From Acidobacteriaceae bacterium (GTDB lineage: Bacteria > Acidobacteriota > Terriglobia > Terriglobales > Acidobacteriaceae): a DNA stretch of 5,804 bases. Below are positions 4,972 through 5,804 of the stretch, in pieces; position 1 is the stretch's first letter; the number at the start of each line of letters is the position of its first letter. The notes beneath the pieces were generated by a model that saw only the letters and a program-made list of their open reading frames with translations, did no database searches and was not told where the DNA came from. The position numbers and the translations under genes are program-made. The stretch spans positions 1 through 5,804 of the forward strand of contig PLSH01000381.1 in assembly GCA_003165095.1 (NCBI GenBank). Direction: 5' to 3'.

Positions 4972-5804
4972 GTGGAATTACTGAATCTGGAAAAGTACAA
5001 AGCGGAGATACACCGGACCCTGATATCCAAGCTCGATCTGGAGAAGCTGTCGCGCGTCAATTCCAGTCAGGCTCGACAGGCTGTATCGGCCATCGTGAAA
5101 GAGATCATCGCGGACCAGCGGGTGCCCCTCAATTATGACGAGCAGGAAAGGATTCAAGCCGACCTGCTGGACGAAGTGTTCGGCCTCGGTCCGCTCGAGC
5201 CGCTGCTGCGCGATCCCAAGATCTCCGACATTCTGGTTAACGACAAGGATCACGTATTCGTGGAGCGGGGCGGGCTGCTGCAGAGGGTCAACACGTCCTT
5301 TCGCGACGACCGCCATCTGCTCCAGATCATCGACCGCATCGTCTCCCGGGTGGGACGCCGCGTCGATGAGTCGTCGCCGATGGTGGATGCCCGTCTGCCG
5401 GATGGCTCCCGCGTGAACGCCATCATTCCGCCGCTTGCGCTGGATGGGCCCTCGCTGTCGATCCGGCGTTTTGGAACCGGTCCGCTGGCCGCCAATCAAC
5501 TGGTGCAACTGAAGAGCATCTCAGCCGAGATGATGGAAGTGCTGTCGGCCGCGGTCAAGGCGCGTATCAGCGTCCTGGTCTCGGGAGGCACAGGCGCCGG
5601 AAAAACCACCTTCCTCAACATTCTGTCGCAATACATTCCGCACAGTGAGCGGCTGGTCACCATCGAAGACGCGGCCGAGTTGCGGCTGGCCCAGGAAAAC
5701 ATCGTGCGCCTGGAAACGCGTCCGCCGAATATTGAAGGGCAGGGCGCCATCCGCCAGCGGCAACTGCTCAGTAACTGCCTCCGTATGCGCCCCGACCGCA
5801 TCAT
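4972..5804 (+). CDS. cpaF: Tad pilus secretion ATPase CpaF (TadA), partial at the 3' edge
   Basis: A cytoplasmic hexameric ATPase of the VirB11/GspE family that powers pilus assembly. The visible 277 residues hold the N-terminal domain, including [20 protein letters not shown] (about 70-89) and [20 protein letters not shown] (about 123-142), then Walker [10 protein letters not shown] (205-213, with K211), the acidic Asp-box region [11 protein letters not shown] (227-237), [13 protein letters not shown] (246-258) and the start of the LRMRPDRI motif that leads into the His box. The His box and remaining C-terminus lie beyond the window. The start is GTG at 4972, with GGTAGG 6 bases upstream; an in-frame TTG at 4954 lacks such a site. 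The 55-base gap after cpaE holds no clear terminator, so cotranscription is likely. Confidence 0.95.
   Translation, partial: MELLNLEKYKAEIHRTLISKLDLEKLSRVNSSQARQAVSAIVKEIIADQRVPLNYDEQERIQADLLDEVFGLGPLEPLLRDPKISDILVNDKDHVFVERGGLLQRVNTSFRDDRHLLQIIDRIVSRVGRRVDESSPMVDARLPDGSRVNAIIPPLALDGPSLSIRRFGTGPLAANQLVQLKSISAEMMEVLSAAVKARISVLVSGGTGAGKTTFLNILSQYIPHSERLVTIEDAAELRLAQENIVRLETRPPNIEGQGAIRQRQLLSNCLRMRPDRI

Noticed and set aside
4978..5508. 176-codon minus-strand open frame
   Set aside because: Antisense to cpaF, whose plus-strand frame has clear secretion-ATPase motifs.
1..5804. CRISPR array, insertion sequence, tRNA or phage attachment site
   Set aside because: No regularly spaced direct repeats, transposase motifs, terminal inverted repeats or tRNA-like cloverleaf were found by eye.

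Overview
The window looks like bacterial chromosome, moderately GC-rich and gene-dense apart from one gap of about 980 bases. It is most likely from an Acidobacteriota (Terriglobia-like) genome. That placement is inferred from the resemblance of the first gene's product to single-pass hypothetical proteins I associate with that group and from the Tad/Flp gene style. No rRNA or other phylogenetic marker is present to confirm it.

Layout: (1) 5-655, plus strand, a single-pass membrane protein of unknown function, possibly cut by the window edge. (2) 731-2146, minus strand, a sigma54-dependent transcriptional activator (NtrC-type: receiver, AAA+, Fis-type HTH) convergent with gene 1. Its receiver lacks two switch residues and its GAFTGA loop reads GAFTGS. 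(3) 2147-3130, a non-coding gap between the activator and the divergently transcribed operon. It holds a possible 38-codon small ORF with a good ribosome binding site, a strong 13-bp hairpin followed by more GC-rich stem-loops, an AT-rich tract, three helically phased GTATAC/GTGTAC palindromes, a possible IHF-like site and a good -24/-12 (sigma54) promoter match. (4) 3131-5804+, plus strand, the start of a Tad/Flp-type pilus operon: cpaA/tadV (prepilin peptidase), cpaE/tadZ (pseudoreceiver plus ParA-like ATPase) and cpaF/tadA (secretion ATPase), which runs off the right edge.

Reading of the whole: CpaA processes prepilins, CpaE is the polar localisation/assembly ATPase and CpaF is the hexameric motor of a Tad pilus. 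The best non-routine signal is regulatory. A sigma54 activator gene lies divergent from the pilus operon, and the operon carries, in the expected order and spacing, phased palindromes, a possible IHF-like bend site, GG-N10-GC promoter elements, a dyad abutting the Shine-Dalgarno, and the cpaA start. The proposal that this activator switches on this pilus is inference; each DNA element was read directly from the sequence.
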